Assembly (NCBI RefSeq): GCF_018881575.1
Contig: NZ_JACVQB010000002.1
Location: forward strand, 124,001 to 188,000
Reading direction: 5' to 3'
Source of the DNA: Polynucleobacter sp. UK-Kesae-W10
GTDB lineage: Bacteria > Pseudomonadota > Gammaproteobacteria > Burkholderiales > Burkholderiaceae
Length of the DNA: 64,000 bases
In this document: in pieces, positions 1 to 9,582 of the stretch
How the letters are laid out: each line of letters opens with the position of its first letter
How positions within the stretch are numbered: position 1 is the stretch's first letter
Notes under the pieces: generated by a model
Databases searched by the model: none
What the model was told of the DNA's origin: nothing
What the model saw: the letters and a program-made list of their open reading frames with translations, nothing else
Position numbers and translations under genes: made by a program

Positions 1-134
1 TGATGCAAGCACTGACAATCGATCATCATCTTCGCAATGGTCTGAGTGTGCACAAGGGTATCTTGACATCGCAGCCAGTGGCGCAGGCACAGGGCTTGGA
101 TTTTTCCCATCCTGAGACGCTATTAGTGGCATAA
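1..134 (+). CDS. ald: alanine dehydrogenase, C-terminal end (partial)
   Basis: The window opens inside a gene; its frame (codons from base 3) runs to TAA at 132-134. The visible 43 residues include NGLSVHKG followed by PVAQAQGL, which matches the C-terminal end of NAD-dependent alanine dehydrogenase, the enzyme that interconverts alanine with pyruvate and ammonium. No catalytic residue lies in the visible part, so the call rests on tail similarity alone. The gene starts before the window. A hairpin about 40 bases after the stop separates it from the next gene. Confidence 0.65.
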   Translation, partial: MQALTIDHHLRNGLSVHKGILTSQPVAQAQGLDFSHPETLLVA

Positions 135-173
135 GCCCGATGTATCAGTTTTTGTAGTCCTAGCAATCGATAG

Positions 174-206
174 TCACACTGAGGATTTACACTATCCCCA
201 GTGTGA
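174..206. promoter_or_regulatory. perfect 8+4 bp hairpin / inverted repeat
   Basis: TCACACTG (174-181) and CAGTGTGA (199-206) are exact inverted repeats. Inside them GGAT (183-186) pairs with ATCC (194-197) around a 7-base loop, with one A/C mismatch between the two stems. There is no T-run on either side, so a classical terminator is unlikely. It lies 34 bases before the GDT1-family start and could be an operator, a leader hairpin, or a processing site at the end of ald mRNA. Confidence 0.5.
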
Positions 207-239
207 TCAATCGCTTGTATTTACTGGAGCTGCAAATTC

Positions 240-815
240 ATGGATTTTCCTGCTTTAACGCTTTCGGCTGGAGTGGTTGCTCTTGCCGAGATGGGCGATA
301 AAACCCAATTACTTTCTTTAATGTTGGCAGCGCGCTATCCCAAGCAAGCGCTAGCGATCATTGCCGGTATTTTGATTGCAACGATTGCCAATCATGCTTG
401 TGCCGCATTATTGGGCCATTGGCTCATGACCTTAGTATCCCCCGATGTAATGCGTTGGATTTTGGGTGCGAGCTTTTTGGGGATTGGTTTATGGCTTCTG
501 GTTCCCGATCATATTGATGACGCTGCCGACTCCAAAGTAGCTGATAGAGCCTTTCAGGTCTTTTTGCTGACGGTTGTGCTGTTCTTTTTGGCGGAGATGG
601 GTGATAAGACTCAGATCGCTACCATCGCCTTAGGGGCTCGCTATGACGATGTGGTTTCAGTCACGATCGGCACCACAATAGGGATGATGTTGGCAAATGC
701 GCCGGCGGTTTGGATAGGGCAGAAGTTTACGCAGCGCATGCCGATCAAATGGGTGCATGCCGTTGCAGCGCTCACGTTTATCGCCATTGGGCTTGCCACC
801 TTAGTTTGGGGCTAA
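240..815 (+). CDS. GDT1/TMEM165 family (UPF0016) cation transporter
   Basis: This 191-residue inner membrane protein has the internal duplication typical of the family. Each half opens with the signature EMGDKTQ, at residues 17-23 and 119-125, and is followed by hydrophobic helices. Family members move Mn2+ or Ca2+ out of the cytoplasm, probably against protons; bacterial homologues such as MneA export manganese. The two copies of the E-x-G-D-(K/R) motif form the cation site. The ATG at 240 is the natural start. It stands alone between ald and pepN. I looked for a yybP-ykoY manganese riboswitch upstream and did not see its conserved core. Substrate is inferred from the family. Confidence 0.85.
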   Translation: MDFPALTLSAGVVALAEMGDKTQLLSLMLAARYPKQALAIIAGILIATIANHACAALLGHWLMTLVSPDVMRWILGASFLGIGLWLLVPDHIDDAADSKVADRAFQVFLLTVVLFFLAEMGDKTQIATIALGARYDDVVSVTIGTTIGMMLANAPAVWIGQKFTQRMPIKWVHAVAALTFIAIGLATLVWG

Positions 816-859
816 TTTCGGCCTGGGCGAGTCTAGTGCCTAAGACTTAAAATAAGGCT

Positions 860-3475
860 ATGAAAACAGATCTGCCCCAGAGCTTTCGTCGGCTCGAATA
901 TCGCCCTCCCGTTTATACCTTTGACCAGGTCGAACTAGATATTGCTTTAGATCCAGCGCGCACGATTGTCAAAAGTCGTATTGAAGTATTGCCTGGAAAG
1001 AGTTTTGAACCAGGAGCTCCCTTGGCGCTGGTTGGTCAAGATTTAGAGTTTGTGAGCTTACGTATCAATGGCGAGGCTCATCGTCATTTTGAGTTAACCC
1101 CAGAAACCTTAAGCATTCATTCTCTGCCCAATGAGGGGCAAGAAAAATTCATTGTTGAAATTATTTCAGTTTGCGCACCAGATAAAAATACTACTCTGAT
1201 GGGCTTATACGTATCGAATGGAAATTTCTTTACGCAATGCGAAGCTGAAGGCTTTCGGAAGATCACCTATTTTTTAGATCGCCCTGATGTTATGGCACGT
1301 TACCGTGTGACTCTCCGGGCCCGTGAAGAAGAGTGCCCTGTATTGCTCTCGAACGGCAATCTCGTAAAAGAAGAAAAGCTTCCAAATGGATGGCACAGCG
1401 CTACCTGGGAAGATCCCTTTCCGAAGCCTTCTTATCTGTTTGCGCTAGTAGCCGGCAAGCTGAAATGTATTGAAGAGACCATTACGACCAGTAGTGGCGC
1501 TCAGAAGTTGTTGCAGATCTGGGTAGAACCCCATGATCTTCAGAAAACCCGTCATGCAATGGACTCCTTAATTGCTTCGATTCATTGGGATGAAAAGCGC
1601 TTTGGCTTGGAGTTAGATTTAGAACGCTTCATGATTGTGGCGGTCAGCGACTTCAATATGGGCGCAATGGAAAACAAGGGTTTGAATATTTTCAATACCA
1701 AGTTTGTCCTAGCTCAACCTGAAACGGCAACAGATGCCGATTTTGCTAATATTGAAAGCGTCGTTGCGCATGAGTACTTCCATAACTGGACTGGCAATCG
1801 CGTGACCTGTCAGGATTGGTTTCAGTTATCCCTCAAAGAAGGCTTGACAGTATTTCGGGATCAGGAGTTTTCTGCTGATCAAATGGGTAGCGAGTCTGGC
1901 AGGGCGGTGAAACGAATTGAAGATGTTCGCCTATTGCGTCAATTGCAATTTCCAGAGGATGCGGGTCCGATGGCCCATCCCATCCGCCCAGATGAATACC
2001 AAGAGATCAATAATTTTTATACCGTAACTGTGTATGAAAAGGGTTCTGAAGTGGTGCGGATGTATCAAACACTACTTGGTAAAGAAGGTTTTCGTAAGGG
2101 GATGGATCTCTACTTCAAGCGCCATGACGGTCAAGCTGTCACTTGCGATGACTTTTTGGCGGCGATGGCCGACGCCAATGGGCGAGATCTGACTCAGTTT
2201 AAAAATTGGTATAGCCAGGCCGGCACACCACGCGTCAAGGTGGAAGAGCAATATGACGCTGCTAAAAAGCAATATCACCTCACGCTTACTCAGACTTGTG
2301 CGGCTACGCCTGGCCAGACTGAGAAAAAGCCTTTTCATATTCCACTAAAGATGCGCCTCATTACCTCTGCCAATGATCAGGCAGAGCAGTTATTGGAGTT
2401 AACGCAGCCGACTCAGTCATGGATCTTCGACCATATTGCCGAGCGACCAGTGCTATCGATTAACCGTGATTTTTCGGCTCCCATCCATTTGGATTTTGCT
2501 CAGAGCGAAGCGGATCTCTTGGAGATGTTCTCCAGCGATAACGATCCATTCAATCGCTGGGAAGCAGGGCAGAAGTTGGCTATGCAAATGATTTTGAATC
2601 AACGCTTGCCAGATGCCAAGCTCATTGAGGCTTATCGCAATCTCTTGCTCGATGCCCAGCTTGATCCTGCTTTTAAAGAGTTGGCCCTGACGCTTCCAGC
2701 AGAAACCTATCTATATGAGCAGTGTGCCAGCGTTGATCCACAGCAGATCTTTGTGGCACGTCGGGCGTTTCGAAAAGAAATTGCTCAGCAGCTACAACTC
2801 GAATGGGCGGCCCTGTACCAGCAAAATCAAACCCCTGGACCATTTAAGTCTGATGCAGTAAGTGCAGGCAAGCGCGCTCTCAAAAATTTGGCATTAAATA
2901 TGCTGCTTGAGGCTGATGTGAAGACTTGGGCTCCAATGGCGCTCAATCAATATCAAATTGCTGACAATATGACTGACCGTTATGCGGCACTCTCAGCTTT
3001 GGTCTTGCATGGCGCCAAAGCGGCAAATGAATGCTTGGCAGATTTCTTTAATCGTTTTGCAGATGATGCCTTAGTCATTGATAAGTGGTTTGCTTTGCAG
3101 TCTAGTCGTCCACCCGTGGATGGGCTTGAGTCTACCTTGAGCGATGTCAAGCGCTTACGCGAACATCCCGCCTTCAAGCTGAATAATCCCAACCGCGCTC
3201 GTAGCGTCATTCATGCTTTCTGTGCAAATAATCCGGCGAGCTTTCATCAGGCTGATGGCAGTGGGTATGACTTTTGGGCGGGAAGTGTCTTAGCCCTCGA
3301 TCCCATTAATCCTCAGGTAGCTGCTCGCTTAGCCAGGGCACTAGATCGCTGGCGCTTGTTTGCACAGCCTTACCAGGACAAGATGAAGGTTGCCTTAGAG
3401 CGGGTTGCGGCTTGCCCAAGCCTCTCTCCCGATGTCAAAGAGGTCATTGGTAAGGCTTTGGGGGCTGATTTTTAG
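860..3475 (+). CDS. pepN: aminopeptidase N (M1 family)
   Basis: A cytoplasmic zinc metallopeptidase of 871 residues, almost the same length as E. coli PepN (870). It removes N-terminal amino acids from peptides late in protein turnover. The substrate-recognition motif GAMEN is at residues 268-272. The zinc site is HEYFH at 304-308, with the third ligand Glu at 327 in LKEGLTVF, the exact spacing of the M1 family. The C-terminal half is the long helical domain of the PepN subtype. It follows the GDT1 gene by 44 bases and precedes fbp. All key residues are present. Confidence 0.97.
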   Translation: MKTDLPQSFRRLEYRPPVYTFDQVELDIALDPARTIVKSRIEVLPGKSFEPGAPLALVGQDLEFVSLRINGEAHRHFELTPETLSIHSLPNEGQEKFIVEIISVCAPDKNTTLMGLYVSNGNFFTQCEAEGFRKITYFLDRPDVMARYRVTLRAREEECPVLLSNGNLVKEEKLPNGWHSATWEDPFPKPSYLFALVAGKLKCIEETITTSSGAQKLLQIWVEPHDLQKTRHAMDSLIASIHWDEKRFGLELDLERFMIVAVSDFNMGAMENKGLNIFNTKFVLAQPETATDADFANIESVVAHEYFHNWTGNRVTCQDWFQLSLKEGLTVFRDQEFSADQMGSESGRAVKRIEDVRLLRQLQFPEDAGPMAHPIRPDEYQEINNFYTVTVYEKGSEVVRMYQTLLGKEGFRKGMDLYFKRHDGQAVTCDDFLAAMADANGRDLTQFKNWYSQAGTPRVKVEEQYDAAKKQYHLTLTQTCAATPGQTEKKPFHIPLKMRLITSANDQAEQLLELTQPTQSWIFDHIAERPVLSINRDFSAPIHLDFAQSEADLLEMFSSDNDPFNRWEAGQKLAMQMILNQRLPDAKLIEAYRNLLLDAQLDPAFKELALTLPAETYLYEQCASVDPQQIFVARRAFRKEIAQQLQLEWAALYQQNQTPGPFKSDAVSAGKRALKNLALNMLLEADVKTWAPMALNQYQIADNMTDRYAALSALVLHGAKAANECLADFFNRFADDALVIDKWFALQSSRPPVDGLESTLSDVKRLREHPAFKLNNPNRARSVIHAFCANNPASFHQADGSGYDFWAGSVLALDPINPQVAARLARALDRWRLFAQPYQDKMKVALERVAACPSLSPDVKEVIGKALGADF

Positions 3476-3550
3476 TCTTCTGAGAGAACAAGGCAAAATA
3501 GAGTCTATTGAACAGACTTAGTCTATGTAGAAATCATCGGAGAGATCGTT

Positions 3551-4549
3551 TTGTCTTCTAATACCCATATCAATTTCAAGCAGTATTTGGCAAGCGCTAA
3601 ACCTAAGGGTGCGGCTGTGCCAGTAGGCCTGCAAGACTTGCTGACTGCTGTAGTCAATACCTGCTCTACGCTTAGTCATGAAGTGGCGCAAGGCGCTTTG
3701 ATTGGTTTGTTGGGTTCGGCGGGTACTGGTAACGTTCAGGGTGAGGTTCAGCAAAAGCTCGACATCATCGCGAATGACCTATTGATAGACGGTGTAAAAA
3801 ATTGCCAATCACTTGCCGGCTTAGCTTCTGAAGAAATGGAATTGCCAGTTCCAGTTCAGGGTACTGGTGATTATTTATTGTTGTTCGATCCGCTGGATGG
3901 TTCATCCAATATTGATGTCAACGTCTCTATCGGCACGATTTTTTCTATCCTGAAAAAGCAAGATCCCCAGGCACCATTAGAAACGGCTGATTTTTTATTA
4001 TCTGGTCGACATCAGGTGGCAGCAGGATACGTGGTCTACGGTCCACAAACAACGATGGCGCTCACGATGGGTGATGGCGTGGTGATGTTTACCTTAAACA
4101 AAGTCACGGGTGAGTTTTTATTAATTAAAGATGCCGTCACGATTGCCCATTCCACTAAAGAATTTGCGATCAATATGTCGAATATGCGTCACTGGGCAGA
4201 TCCTGTGCGTCGCTATGTAGAAGAGTGCCTGGCTGGAGTGGGTGGCGCTCGTGAAAAAGACTTCAATATGCGCTGGATTGCTTCTATGGTTGCCGATGTG
4301 CATCGCGTTTTATCACGCGGCGGTGTTTTTATGTATCCATGGGATCAGCGTGAGCCTCACAAGCCAGGCAAATTGCGCTTGATGTATGAAGCCAACCCGA
4401 TGAGTTTCTTGGTAGAGCAGGCTGGTGGTGCATCCACCAATGGCAAGGAATTGATTATGGATTTGCAGCCTACAGATTTGCATGAGCGTGTTTCTGTCAT
4501 GCTCGGATCGAAGGAAGAGATTGATCGCTTACAGCATTACCATGCCTAA
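3551..4549 (+). CDS. fbp: fructose-1,6-bisphosphatase, class I
   Basis: A 332-residue cytoplasmic enzyme that hydrolyses fructose 1,6-bisphosphate in gluconeogenesis. The metal-binding signature [12 protein letters not shown] begins at residue 113. The C-terminal part carries the substrate-binding stretch around MYPWD and [11 protein letters not shown], normal for class I. The start is TTG at 3551, supported by GGAGAG at 3539-3544 six bases upstream; the protein aligns with the family from its first residues, so a non-ATG start is real. The gene ends at a symmetric terminator shared with the convergent cphA. Confidence 0.96.
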   Translation: MSSNTHINFKQYLASAKPKGAAVPVGLQDLLTAVVNTCSTLSHEVAQGALIGLLGSAGTGNVQGEVQQKLDIIANDLLIDGVKNCQSLAGLASEEMELPVPVQGTGDYLLLFDPLDGSSNIDVNVSIGTIFSILKKQDPQAPLETADFLLSGRHQVAAGYVVYGPQTTMALTMGDGVVMFTLNKVTGEFLLIKDAVTIAHSTKEFAINMSNMRHWADPVRRYVEECLAGVGGAREKDFNMRWIASMVADVHRVLSRGGVFMYPWDQREPHKPGKLRLMYEANPMSFLVEQAGGASTNGKELIMDLQPTDLHERVSVMLGSKEEIDRLQHYHA

Positions 4550-4571
4550 ATTCGATGATCACCCAATAAAA

Positions 4572-4593
4572 AACCCAATCAGCTGATTGGGTT
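4572..4593. terminator. bidirectional terminator between fbp and cphA
   Basis: AACCCAATCAG followed directly by CTGATTGGGTT is a perfect 22-base palindrome. A-rich sequence lies to the left and a T-run to the right, so it can stop transcription from fbp (plus) and cphA (minus). Confidence 0.9.
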
Positions 4594-4614
4594 TTTTATT
4601 GCCCACAGAAAAAA

Positions 4615-7185
4615 TTAAGGCTGCACTTTTTCTTTTAAGTAGGCCAAGGATTCTTCTACTTGATCAATTAAGATTAAGCAGATGTCGCCTTCAGACAAAT
4701 CGTTTAAGGCGGTATCAATTGCCAAGAACTCGCCATGAATTTCTTTCACTTGTTTTGCTTTAGTCGCCCCGACCAAACCTTCTTGAAGCAGCTTTAATAC
4801 TTCACCATCTTCACGACCACGCTGACAGGCATCTTGATACAAAATCACATTATCAAAAGCATTACCCAGAATGCGAGTCAAATCACGAATATCTTCATCA
4901 CGGCGATCACCCGCACCGCTAATGACAACATGGCTTTTCTTGGGCTTCATCGCATCAACGGCGCTGGTTAAGGCGCGCATTGCATCGGGATTGTGGCCAT
5001 AGTCAGCAATGACCGTGGCACCTTTGTGTTTGAACTGGTTAAACCGTCCTGGCACAGCATTAGCAGTACTCTCAAAACTATGTAAGCCGCGAGCAATTTT
5101 TTCCGCATCAAGACCCAAGGCCCAGGCAGCACCGATGGCGGCCATCGCATTTTCGATTTGGAAGCCCAGGACGCCATTTTGGGTTAATGGAATCTCGCTG
5201 ACGGGGAAGCGGTACATGACGCGCGAGCCTTTGGATGCAACGATATAGGTGCCATCAAAGTAAATCACTTTTTTATTCTTGGCGCGGTGCGCAGTAATAA
5301 CAGGGTGATGTTGGTTTTGAGCAAAGAAGATGACGCGGCCAGAGCACTTATCACCCATTTTTGCAACCATGGGGTCTGCCGCATTGAGTACAGCAGCGCC
5401 AGTCGGAGCCACGTTTTGCACGATGACGCGCTTGAGAATCGCCAAGTCTTCAACACTAGTGATGTAGTTCAGGCCCAGATGATCGCCTTCGCCGATATTG
5501 GTCACCACGGCAACTTCACAGCGATCAAAACCAAGACCTTCCCGCAGCAAGCCGCCACGGGCGGTTTCAAGAACGGCAGCATCCACATCTGGATGCATCA
5601 AGACATTGCGAGCACTCTTGGGTCCACTGCAATCGCCGGTATCAATGAGTCGATCGTTGATATAGACGCCATCTGTGCCAGTCATGCCGACGCGTAGACC
5701 AGTCTCTTTTAACAGGTGGGAGATTAAACGCACAGTAGTGGTTTTGCCGTTTGTGCCGGTGACTGCTACTACTGGAATGCGGCCATCTTCGCCTGGTGGG
5801 AACATCATATTGATGATGTCTTCACCTACAGGACGGCTTTTGCCGAAGGATGGCTTTAAGTGCATCCGCAAGCCAGGGGCAGCGTTGACTTCCACAATAC
5901 CGCCACCTTGCTGTTCAAGTGGCTTATAAATGGCCTCGCACAAGATATCGACACCGGCAATATCTAAACCAATCATTTGCGCAGCAGCAACGGCACTAGC
6001 AGCGACATCTGGATGAACATCATCTGTTACATCGGTCGCAGTGCCGCCAGTGCTAAGGTTGGCATTGTGACGTAATAAAACGCGCTCACCCGTTTTTGGA
6101 ACATATTGTGGAGTAAGGCCATTGCTTGCCAAGTGGGCGAGGGCAATGTCATCAAAGCGAATTTTGGTTAATGCAGTGGCATGACCATCGCCTCGCAAAG
6201 GATTTTGATTTTCTTTTTCTACGAGTTCAGCGACCGTAAGTTTGCCGTCTCCAACCACTTGCGCAGGTTCACGACGCGCGGCAGCAGAAAGGCGATTGCC
6301 CACCACCAAGAGACGGTAGTCTGCGCCAGGGAGATAGCGCTCAACAATCGTTTCACGACCAAAACCTTGGGTAACTTCAAAGCCAGCGCGTACTTCCGCT
6401 TCCGTTTGAATATTGGCAACAACACCTTTGCCTTGATTGCCGTCTTTTGGTTTGAGCACAATCGGGCCGCCAATCTTTTGTGCGGCACGCCAAGCATCAT
6501 CAGCGGTCGTCACGACCTCGCCGATAGGAACGGACACCCCAGCAGCGGCTAGGAGGTTTTTGGTTAGCTCTTTGTCTTGGGCGATGGCTTCAGCAATCGC
6601 ACTGGTATCACTGGTTTCTGCGGCCTGAATACGCTTTTGTTTGCTACCCCAACCAAATTGCACCATGCTGCCTTCAGTCATGCGGCGAAAAGGAATATTG
6701 CGTTGGACGGCAGCGTCAACGATGGAGCCGGTGCTGGGTCCTAAGCGAACATCTTCATATAACGCTTCCAGCTCAGAGAGTGCTGCTGCTAAATCAAACG
6801 GCGCATCATTAAGGGTGGCTTGAATCAAGGCAAAACCAAAGTCAAAGGCCATGCGACCAACAACTTCTTCAATGTATTCCACAACAACTTGATACACACC
6901 GTCATCCACTGTTTGCACTGTACGACTGAAAGTCACAGGGCAGCCAGCTTGTGCCTGCAGACCTAATGCTGCATGCTCAAGCGCATGTGCAAGGGAAAGC
7001 GGCTCAGTGAGCCCACCGCGACGCATGCTTCCTAGTTGTGGAAAGCGTTCCCGAATCTTGGTTTCAAATTGAGGGATAGAGTCAATAGAGCGCTCTGAGA
7101 ATTCACAAGAGACAATCGCTTCTAGTGCGGTATGGCGGCTCCATAAATTGGGTCCGCGCAACATACGAATACGGGTGATTTCCAA
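4615..7185 (-). CDS. cphA: cyanophycin synthetase
   Basis: An 856-residue cytoplasmic enzyme that builds cyanophycin (multi-L-arginyl-poly-L-aspartate), a nitrogen reserve, from Asp, Arg and ATP. It has an N-terminal domain, an ATP-grasp domain (about 210-460) that adds aspartate, and a Mur-ligase-like part that adds arginine. The Mur P-loop VTGTNGKTTT is at 475-484 and DYGHNP of the last domain is at 728-733, so all three modules look complete. The start is TTG at 7185, immediately after the cphA' TAA, with AGGGG about 8 bases upstream; the opening MEITRIRMLRGPN fits the family. The zero gap suggests coupled translation with cphA'. No cyanophycinase gene lies in the window. Confidence 0.95.
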   Translation of the reverse strand: MEITRIRMLRGPNLWSRHTALEAIVSCEFSERSIDSIPQFETKIRERFPQLGSMRRGGLTEPLSLAHALEHAALGLQAQAGCPVTFSRTVQTVDDGVYQVVVEYIEEVVGRMAFDFGFALIQATLNDAPFDLAAALSELEALYEDVRLGPSTGSIVDAAVQRNIPFRRMTEGSMVQFGWGSKQKRIQAAETSDTSAIAEAIAQDKELTKNLLAAAGVSVPIGEVVTTADDAWRAAQKIGGPIVLKPKDGNQGKGVVANIQTEAEVRAGFEVTQGFGRETIVERYLPGADYRLLVVGNRLSAAARREPAQVVGDGKLTVAELVEKENQNPLRGDGHATALTKIRFDDIALAHLASNGLTPQYVPKTGERVLLRHNANLSTGGTATDVTDDVHPDVAASAVAAAQMIGLDIAGVDILCEAIYKPLEQQGGGIVEVNAAPGLRMHLKPSFGKSRPVGEDIINMMFPPGEDGRIPVVAVTGTNGKTTTVRLISHLLKETGLRVGMTGTDGVYINDRLIDTGDCSGPKSARNVLMHPDVDAAVLETARGGLLREGLGFDRCEVAVVTNIGEGDHLGLNYITSVEDLAILKRVIVQNVAPTGAAVLNAADPMVAKMGDKCSGRVIFFAQNQHHPVITAHRAKNKKVIYFDGTYIVASKGSRVMYRFPVSEIPLTQNGVLGFQIENAMAAIGAAWALGLDAEKIARGLHSFESTANAVPGRFNQFKHKGATVIADYGHNPDAMRALTSAVDAMKPKKSHVVISGAGDRRDEDIRDLTRILGNAFDNVILYQDACQRGREDGEVLKLLQEGLVGATKAKQVKEIHGEFLAIDTALNDLSEGDICLILIDQVEESLAYLKEKVQP

Positions 7186-9378
7186 TTAAGCCCCTGTTGC
7201 AGTAGCGAGATCTGGCACGAAGGTTTCTGCACCAGCTTCAATAACATTAAACGGTATATCTAAAGCCCACGCGGCGGCTATGGCAGCACCCAAGTTCATG
7301 GCCTTCCAAGGGGATGCGCTATTCGATTCAGAATGCCGTGGAACTGGAATAGATTTTTGATCCAACTTGCCAGACTTAAGGGTGATTTGCTGTTTACCAA
7401 TCAGGACTGCGCGCCCACCATTCTGCAAATGGGTTTTGACGATCTCGGAATCGGGATGTTCGCTAAAGAAAATGACTTCACCATCGCACAGTTCCGCCAT
7501 CTGAATACACATCGCATCATCGGCATTGAGAATGCCAACACCCGTTGGTAGCACTACATCAATTTGGGTACGCACCACACTAAACACTTGGTCTTCATCG
7601 TAAATAGCGTATTGCGGAAAATTTGCTTTGGGGTCTACATTGAGAACTACACCGACTTGGCAACGATCGTATGCCAGACCTTCAATCAACATCGATAGAT
7701 GATTGTTTTCAATCACAGCGGCTTCTACAGCGCGATTGAGTAGGGTGCGACGTGCATTTTCCCAATTAGAGGCATTGGTATTCGGAATGGCGCGATTGCC
7801 AAAAAATAAACCCTTGCTGCAAGATAGGCCAACGTAAACATTGGTTAAGCGCAAGAAATGGGCAATCATTTCCGCAACCGGAGTCTTGCCTTTTTCGCCG
7901 CAAACGCCAACGAGTGGAATGCGGAAATCTGCGCCAGGAGGGAAGAGGTGCGCTGCTATTTCTTTGCCAACGGGCTGGGGTTTGCCGCTTGCGGGCTTTA
8001 AGTGCATCAAAAGGCCAGGGCCGGCATTTACTTCCACAATGGCGGCATTTTGCTCTGCCAGGGGGCGGCCAATATCTTGCGCAACCAAGTCAACACCTGC
8101 AATTTCTAGGCCCACTACCCGAGCAGCCAAGGCTACTTGGCTAGCAACGTCAGGATGCACCAGATCAGTAACATCAAAAGCGACGTTGCCATTGCTTTGA
8201 ATGAGTACTTTTTGATCAAGTGCAGGAATGCTGGTGCCAGTTAATTTTTGGCGGGCCAGTTCCAATTCAACAGCAGAGTCTATGCGCACTGGATTAAGTG
8301 GATGCTCTTCTGCGGTGCCGCGACGCGGATCTGAATTAATCTGAATCTGAATGAGTTCATGAACAGTATGTTTACCGTCACCTGTGACCCAAACAGTTTC
8401 ACCTTTGGCAGCAGCAACTACCTTATTGCCGACCACCAATAGGCGATGTTCATCACCAACAATATGGCGCTCTACAAGCACTTCGCTACCTTCATCAATG
8501 GCTACTGCATAAGCAGCTTCAATTTCTTGTTGTGTGTAGAGGTTTATAAATACACCGCGACCATGATTGCCATCAATTGGTTTAACAACCACTGGTAAGC
8601 CGATATCTTGCGCGGCTTCCCAGGCGTCATCTGGGCTGGTCACCGTTCTACCCTCTGGGGTTGGAACGCCAGCGCTACGCAATAAGCTTTTAGTCAGATC
8701 TTTATCTCGAGAGATGGTTTCGGCAATTGCACTAGTCTGATCGGTTTCTGCAGTCCAGATACGGCGTTGTTTGGCGCCGTAACCCAACTGCACTAAATTA
8801 CCTTCTGATAAACGAATGGACGGAATGCCGCGCTCTTCCGCTGCATTAACAATGCAAGCTGTACTCGGACCTAATAAAAGATCGTCACCTAGCTCACGCA
8901 GGTTCTCAATAATATTTTGAACTTGTGCAACACAATCTTGATTGTCTTGCGCTAAAGCAAGATAGAGATCACGTGCATATTTGAGGGCAGTCAACGTTAC
9001 TTCTTCGTTGATAGCGCTGACCATCACTTTGTAGACGCCACGACGATCGCCGTCACGAGCTTTGCCAAATCCACCAGGAATGCCTGCCAAATTTTGCAAC
9101 TCTAATGTGAGGTGCTCCATGATGTGCGCTGGCCAAGTGCCTTCTTCCACGCGTTTAAGGAAGCCGCCCGTTTCTCCGTAACTGCAACGATGCTCCACCA
9201 GACTGGGGAGGGCTTTGACCAGACGCTCATAAAAGCCGGGAATCAGATTGGAGGGGTAGTCCTCCAAATCGCCAATATCAATCCAAACCTCAATGACGGG
9301 GTGGTAAGTCCACATATTGGGGCCACGGAGATGCTTAACGCTCAGGATCTCGATGGATTTATCTAGTAATTGGGGCAT
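7186..9378 (-). CDS. cphA': truncated second cyanophycin synthetase (CphA')
   Basis: A 730-residue CphA paralogue, first gene of the cphA'-cphA operon. The N-terminal and ATP-grasp regions match CphA closely. The Mur-like part keeps a GxxGKT loop at 494-499 inside GVCGEKGKT, but the GDHLG segment of CphA is replaced, and the protein ends where the C-terminal domain with DYGHNP should begin. Similar tandem cphA/cphA' pairs are known in Ralstonia/Cupriavidus. Cyanobacterial CphA2, also shortened at the C-terminus, polymerises beta-Asp-Arg dipeptides; whether this protein does the same, partners CphA, or only performs the ATP-grasp step is open. The reading frame is intact, so it is not a decaying pseudogene. 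Confidence 0.9.
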   Translation of the reverse strand: MPQLLDKSIEILSVKHLRGPNMWTYHPVIEVWIDIGDLEDYPSNLIPGFYERLVKALPSLVEHRCSYGETGGFLKRVEEGTWPAHIMEHLTLELQNLAGIPGGFGKARDGDRRGVYKVMVSAINEEVTLTALKYARDLYLALAQDNQDCVAQVQNIIENLRELGDDLLLGPSTACIVNAAEERGIPSIRLSEGNLVQLGYGAKQRRIWTAETDQTSAIAETISRDKDLTKSLLRSAGVPTPEGRTVTSPDDAWEAAQDIGLPVVVKPIDGNHGRGVFINLYTQQEIEAAYAVAIDEGSEVLVERHIVGDEHRLLVVGNKVVAAAKGETVWVTGDGKHTVHELIQIQINSDPRRGTAEEHPLNPVRIDSAVELELARQKLTGTSIPALDQKVLIQSNGNVAFDVTDLVHPDVASQVALAARVVGLEIAGVDLVAQDIGRPLAEQNAAIVEVNAGPGLLMHLKPASGKPQPVGKEIAAHLFPPGADFRIPLVGVCGEKGKTPVAEMIAHFLRLTNVYVGLSCSKGLFFGNRAIPNTNASNWENARRTLLNRAVEAAVIENNHLSMLIEGLAYDRCQVGVVLNVDPKANFPQYAIYDEDQVFSVVRTQIDVVLPTGVGILNADDAMCIQMAELCDGEVIFFSEHPDSEIVKTHLQNGGRAVLIGKQQITLKSGKLDQKSIPVPRHSESNSASPWKAMNLGAAIAAAWALDIPFNVIEAGAETFVPDLATATGA

Positions 9379-9582
9379 GGATGGGGGTTAAGAAGGGTCG
9401 ACGCCGGTAAGAAAGGGGGTGGCGCGGTAGACGGTCTCTGTTTCTAGTTTTTATTCAAAATCCACAAAAATAGCAAAAATGCATAAAAAAGCTTAGTTCA
9501 ATAATTTAACGTTTTTCTGGGCCCAAAAGTTGACAGGCTTGATAAATCTAAAAAATCTGGCTCCACTATACTTTTAGAGTTA
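9379..9582. other. divergent intergenic region of the cyanophycin locus
   Basis: These 204 bases separate cphA' (minus) from the ABC transporter gene (plus) and must hold both promoters. The middle is A/T-rich. On the plus strand TTGACA stands at 9530-9535 and TATACT at 9567-9572, but they are 31 bases apart and so cannot be one promoter. I find no clear operator or terminator. Confidence 0.4.

Noticed and set aside
135..239. Manganese (yybP-ykoY) riboswitch before the GDT1-type gene.
   Set aside because: The gap is too short and lacks the conserved core loops; only a simple hairpin is present.
9530..9572. TTGACA and TATACT as one promoter for the ABC transporter gene.
   Set aside because: They are 31 bases apart; no acceptable partner exists for either.
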